8,553 nt of DNA, from the NCBI GenBank assembly GCA_035575035.1, contig DATLYH010000254.1, positions 1 to 8,553 on the forward strand, read 5' to 3'. The translations under genes were made by a program, and so were the position numbers. The DNA is from DATLYH01 sp035575035. Lineage in GTDB: Bacteria > Planctomycetota > Planctomycetia > Gemmatales > Gemmataceae. Positions 6,958 through 8,553 of the stretch are shown here, in pieces. The notes beneath the pieces were generated by a model. It ran no database searches. It was not told the origin of the DNA and saw only the letters and a list, made by a program, of their open reading frames with translations. Every line of letters begins with the position of its first letter. Within the stretch, counting starts at the first letter, position 1.

Positions 6958-7001
6958 CGGGGTGGTATCTGGGGAAAGCGAGGCTTCTTGGCACCACCCC
7001 G
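6958..7001 (+). other. Inverted repeat overlapping the promoter of the phosphoesterase gene
   Basis: CGGGGTGGT (6958-6966) and ACCACCCCG (6993-7001) are perfectly complementary across a 26-base interval. The right arm begins at the last base of the predicted -35 box and extends into the spacer of the promoter at 6988-7016. It could be an operator-like site or a second terminator hairpin for the upstream gene, since AAAAG rather than a T-run follows it. No regulator can be named. Confidence 0.4.
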
Positions 7002-7016
7002 AAAAGTAATTAAAAT
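6988..7016 (+). promoter_or_regulatory. Sigma-70-type promoter for the DHH phosphoesterase gene
   Basis: TTGGCA (6988-6993) matches the -35 consensus at five of six positions. TAAAAT (7011-7016) matches the -10 consensus at five of six. The spacing is the ideal 17 bases, and the -10 lies in a locally A+T-rich patch (GAAAAGTAATTAAAATGG). Transcription would begin near 7023, giving a leader of about 46 bases to ATG 7069. This also argues against the in-frame TTG at 7024 as the translation start. Confidence 0.65.
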
Positions 7017-7068
7017 GGATTAGTTGCCAGGGAAGGCCGTTCCAGGGTTTGTTGGAGGACAACACACC

Positions 7069-8160
7069 ATGGCGCGGCAAAGCGCCGAATCGGTCGCCAA
7101 CGGCAAAAGCACCTTATCCCGTCGTTCCGATCGATTCCTGAGCGGACTCGAAGACGCTACTGCCGTCACCTTCGTCTCCCATGTCAATCCCGATCCCGAC
7201 GGCCTCGCCAGCATGATGGGTTTGGCCTACCTGGTCGAGACCACCCTTGGCAAGCCGACCCGGCTGACCCGCGACGGACTCATCGGCCGGGCCGAGAACC
7301 GTGCCATGGTCGAGCTGCTCCATATCGAGCTGGAGCCGATCGAACAGGTGAGCTGGCGTCCGGGGGAAGTGATTGTCATGGTTGATAGCCAGCCGAAGAC
7401 CGGCCGGCACACCCTTGCCCCCGGCGTGCCGCTGTATGCCGTCATCGACCACCACGACACCCCCGGCGATCTGGAGGGGGTGCCGTTCGTGGATGTCCGC
7501 CGCAGCCTCGGGGCGACCTGCTCGTTGGTGACCAGCTACCTGATCGAGCAGAACGTGGTCCTGCCCAAACGGCTGGCGACCGGCCTGCTGTACGGGATCG
7601 AGACAGAGCTAACCGGCTACCCGCGCGAGGCCAGCCCGCTGGACGACAGCGCCCTGATCTACCTTTACCCGCTGGCGGACAAGGACTTGCTGGCCCGCAT
7701 CCGCAATGCCCGGCTGCCGCAGAGCTACTTCGAGTGTCTGGTGCAGGCGTTGCAAAGCTCGTTCATCTACGACCGGCTGATCATCAGCTGGGCCAACGAC
7801 TTGCCCCACCCGGAGCTGGCGGCCGAGGTGGTCGATTTCCTCATCCGGTTCGAGGAGATCGACTGGGCAGTCTGTGCCGGCGTCTACCAGGACAACCTGA
7901 TGCTGTCGGTGCGGGCGGCGGTGGCGGACGCCAAGGCGGGCGAGATGCTGCGGCAGGTGGTCGGCAAACTGGGCGGGCGGGCCGGCGGCCATGACCGCCG
8001 CGCCGGCGGCACCATTCCACTGAAGAGCACCTCGGCCAGCGCCCTGGAAGACTTGCAAGCCGAGCTGCGCCGCCGGCTGCTCAAGGCGCTGCACATCGAC
8101 GAGTGCCGCGGCCAGCGCCTGGTGTCCCGCCGGGAACTGCTTCAGAACCTGCAAGCGTGA
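7069..8160 (+). CDS. DHH/DHHA1 family phosphoesterase
   Basis: Complete gene of 363 residues. The N-terminal DHH domain shows SHVNPDPDG (37-45), metal-ligand aspartate D106 in MVDSQP (104-109), the naming motif IDHHD (126-130), GAT (148-150) and the motif-IV region LLYGIETEL (173-181). The DHHA1 domain carries GGRAGGHDRRAGG (302-314). The layout matches NrnA-like enzymes, manganese-dependent phosphoesterases that degrade nanoRNA, pAp or cyclic dinucleotides. The substrate cannot be assigned. The segment RDGLIGRAENRAMVELL (68-84) is typical of one subgroup. At the motif-IV position where an aspartate is usual (GI-x-TDT), this protein has E180. ATG 7069 is preceded by GGAGG (7054-7058) at 10 bases. 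An in-frame TTG at 7024 coincides with the predicted transcription start and is unlikely. It appears to be transcribed from its own promoter and is probably cytoplasmic. Confidence 0.93.
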   Translation: MARQSAESVANGKSTLSRRSDRFLSGLEDATAVTFVSHVNPDPDGLASMMGLAYLVETTLGKPTRLTRDGLIGRAENRAMVELLHIELEPIEQVSWRPGEVIVMVDSQPKTGRHTLAPGVPLYAVIDHHDTPGDLEGVPFVDVRRSLGATCSLVTSYLIEQNVVLPKRLATGLLYGIETELTGYPREASPLDDSALIYLYPLADKDLLARIRNARLPQSYFECLVQALQSSFIYDRLIISWANDLPHPELAAEVVDFLIRFEEIDWAVCAGVYQDNLMLSVRAAVADAKAGEMLRQVVGKLGGRAGGHDRRAGGTIPLKSTSASALEDLQAELRRRLLKALHIDECRGQRLVSRRELLQNLQA

Positions 8161-8169
8161 CGGTCGAGC

Positions 8170-8296
8170 AGGGAGTTCCTAGTTCGTAGTCCGTAGGGAA
8201 GGACCAGGCGAGCTGTTCGTCGAGCCGTGGCGTTGGGGTGGCCTGCTGTCGCAGACTCCGGGCGGGCCGCCCAACACGGCCTACGAACTACTCCCT
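8170..8296. repeat. Imperfect inverted repeat of 127 bases (MITE- or REP-like)
   Basis: The arms pair as follows: AGGGAG (8170-8175) with CTCCCT (8291-8296), then TAGTTCGTAG (8180-8189) with CTACGAACTA (8281-8290), then CCGT (8191-8194) with ACGG (8276-8279). There is a 4-base bulge (TTCC, 8176-8179) and one mismatch (T8190 with C8280). That is 20 pairs around an 81-base centre with no coding potential. The centre has a small GGGCGG/CCGCCC hairpin (8260-8272). No target-site duplication is obvious. It starts 10 bases after the phosphoesterase stop, so it could also act as a 3'-end structure. Confidence 0.75.
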
Positions 8297-8338
8297 ACTT
8301 CCTGTTGGCACCGGCCGGCAAACCAAGGGTGGTGATCT

Positions 8339-8553
8339 GTGGGTTTGCTCTTATCGATGCTGCTTGCGGCTACTGCTCTGGGCGAGCCCTTGCCAGCCGG
8401 CGGGAAGGCCCCGGACATTTCCCAGCTTCGCCCGGGGATGTCGGCCCCTGAAGTCTTGCAGCTGCTCGGGCCTCCCCGGCGGGTAGCCCGTCAGATCGTC
8501 TACAAACGCTGTTTGGAGCAGTGGGTCTACGAAACCGTGCGCATTGATTTCGA
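8339..8553 (+). CDS. Small exported protein, BamE/SmpA-like motif (C-terminus cut by window edge)
   Basis: Only the first 71 residues are in the window, and the frame is open at the right edge. GTG 8339 is preceded by AAGGG (8325-8329) at 9 bases and follows an in-frame TGA at 8333. ATG 8357 is a second in-frame option that would shorten the signal peptide. The N-terminus GLLLSMLLAATALGEP is short and hydrophobic, consistent with export, though it lacks a basic n-region. The rest contains LRPGMSAPEVLQLLGPP (30-46) followed by VYKRCLEQWVYE (54-65). The GMS..EV...LG.P pattern resembles the start of the SmpA/OmlA (BamE) fold, known in outer-membrane assembly lipoproteins. No lipobox cysteine is visible near the signal. 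Function is not assigned, and the family call is an inference from this short pattern. Confidence 0.72.
   Translation, partial: MGLLLSMLLAATALGEPLPAGGKAPDISQLRPGMSAPEVLQLLGPPRRVARQIVYKRCLEQWVYETVRIDF

Noticed and set aside
8305..8320. Possible sigma-54 promoter (TTGGCAC followed by GGCA) before the exported protein gene
   Set aside because: The GC of the -12 element is one base too close to the GG of the -24 element. Sigma-54 spacing is strict and the TTGC box is absent.
8227..8486. Two short plus-strand frames after the phosphoesterase
   Set aside because: They cross the inverted repeat and overlap the better-supported exported protein frame, which has a Shine-Dalgarno and a signal-like N-terminus.

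Overview
The window is G+C-rich, and its gene content and sequence style suggest a planctomycete, most likely of the Gemmata group. This is inferred from protein flavour, not from a database search. The indicators are a Gfo/Idh/MocA oxidoreductase, a long O-antigen-ligase-like membrane protein with a helical soluble tail, a DHH protein of the type with an 'RDGLIGRAENRA' segment, and intergenic spacers full of short palindromes. Six protein genes are supported. Two are cut by the window edges.

Left part (1-3139, minus strand): a sigma-54-dependent activator with two GAF-like sensor regions, an AAA+ domain and a Fis-type HTH runs off the left edge. Upstream of it, in the same direction and 74 bases away, is a complete Gfo/Idh/MocA-family NAD(P)-dependent oxidoreductase. 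The spacer between them carries a heptanucleotide tandem repeat with inverted copies. The two may be co-transcribed, but nothing ties them to one pathway.

Middle (3140-6116): a divergent spacer holds a nested palindrome of about 80 bases. It is followed by a plus-strand gene of about 2.7 kb for a Wzy/WaaL-like polytopic membrane protein of the surface-polysaccharide ligase/polymerase superfamily. Its C-terminal third is soluble and helical. Two things are odd. The reading frame extends upstream of the first usable start codon (GTG 3393) with coding-like, lysine-rich sequence but no ATG, GTG or TTG. The gene also carries three copies of a 36-base palindromic unit that add a 12-residue repeat between membrane segments.

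Right part (6117-8553, plus strand): a 302-base gene-free spacer rich in hairpins precedes a small EVE-domain protein. Then come a terminator-like hairpin, a well-formed sigma-70-type promoter and a DHH/DHHA1 phosphoesterase. A 127-base imperfect inverted repeat follows, then the start of a small exported protein with a BamE/SmpA-like motif that is cut by the right edge.

No RNA gene, CRISPR array, transposase, prophage or recognisable defence system was seen. The genes do not form one obvious pathway. The more interesting material is the short palindromic repeats placed between and inside genes, and the missing start codon of the membrane protein.
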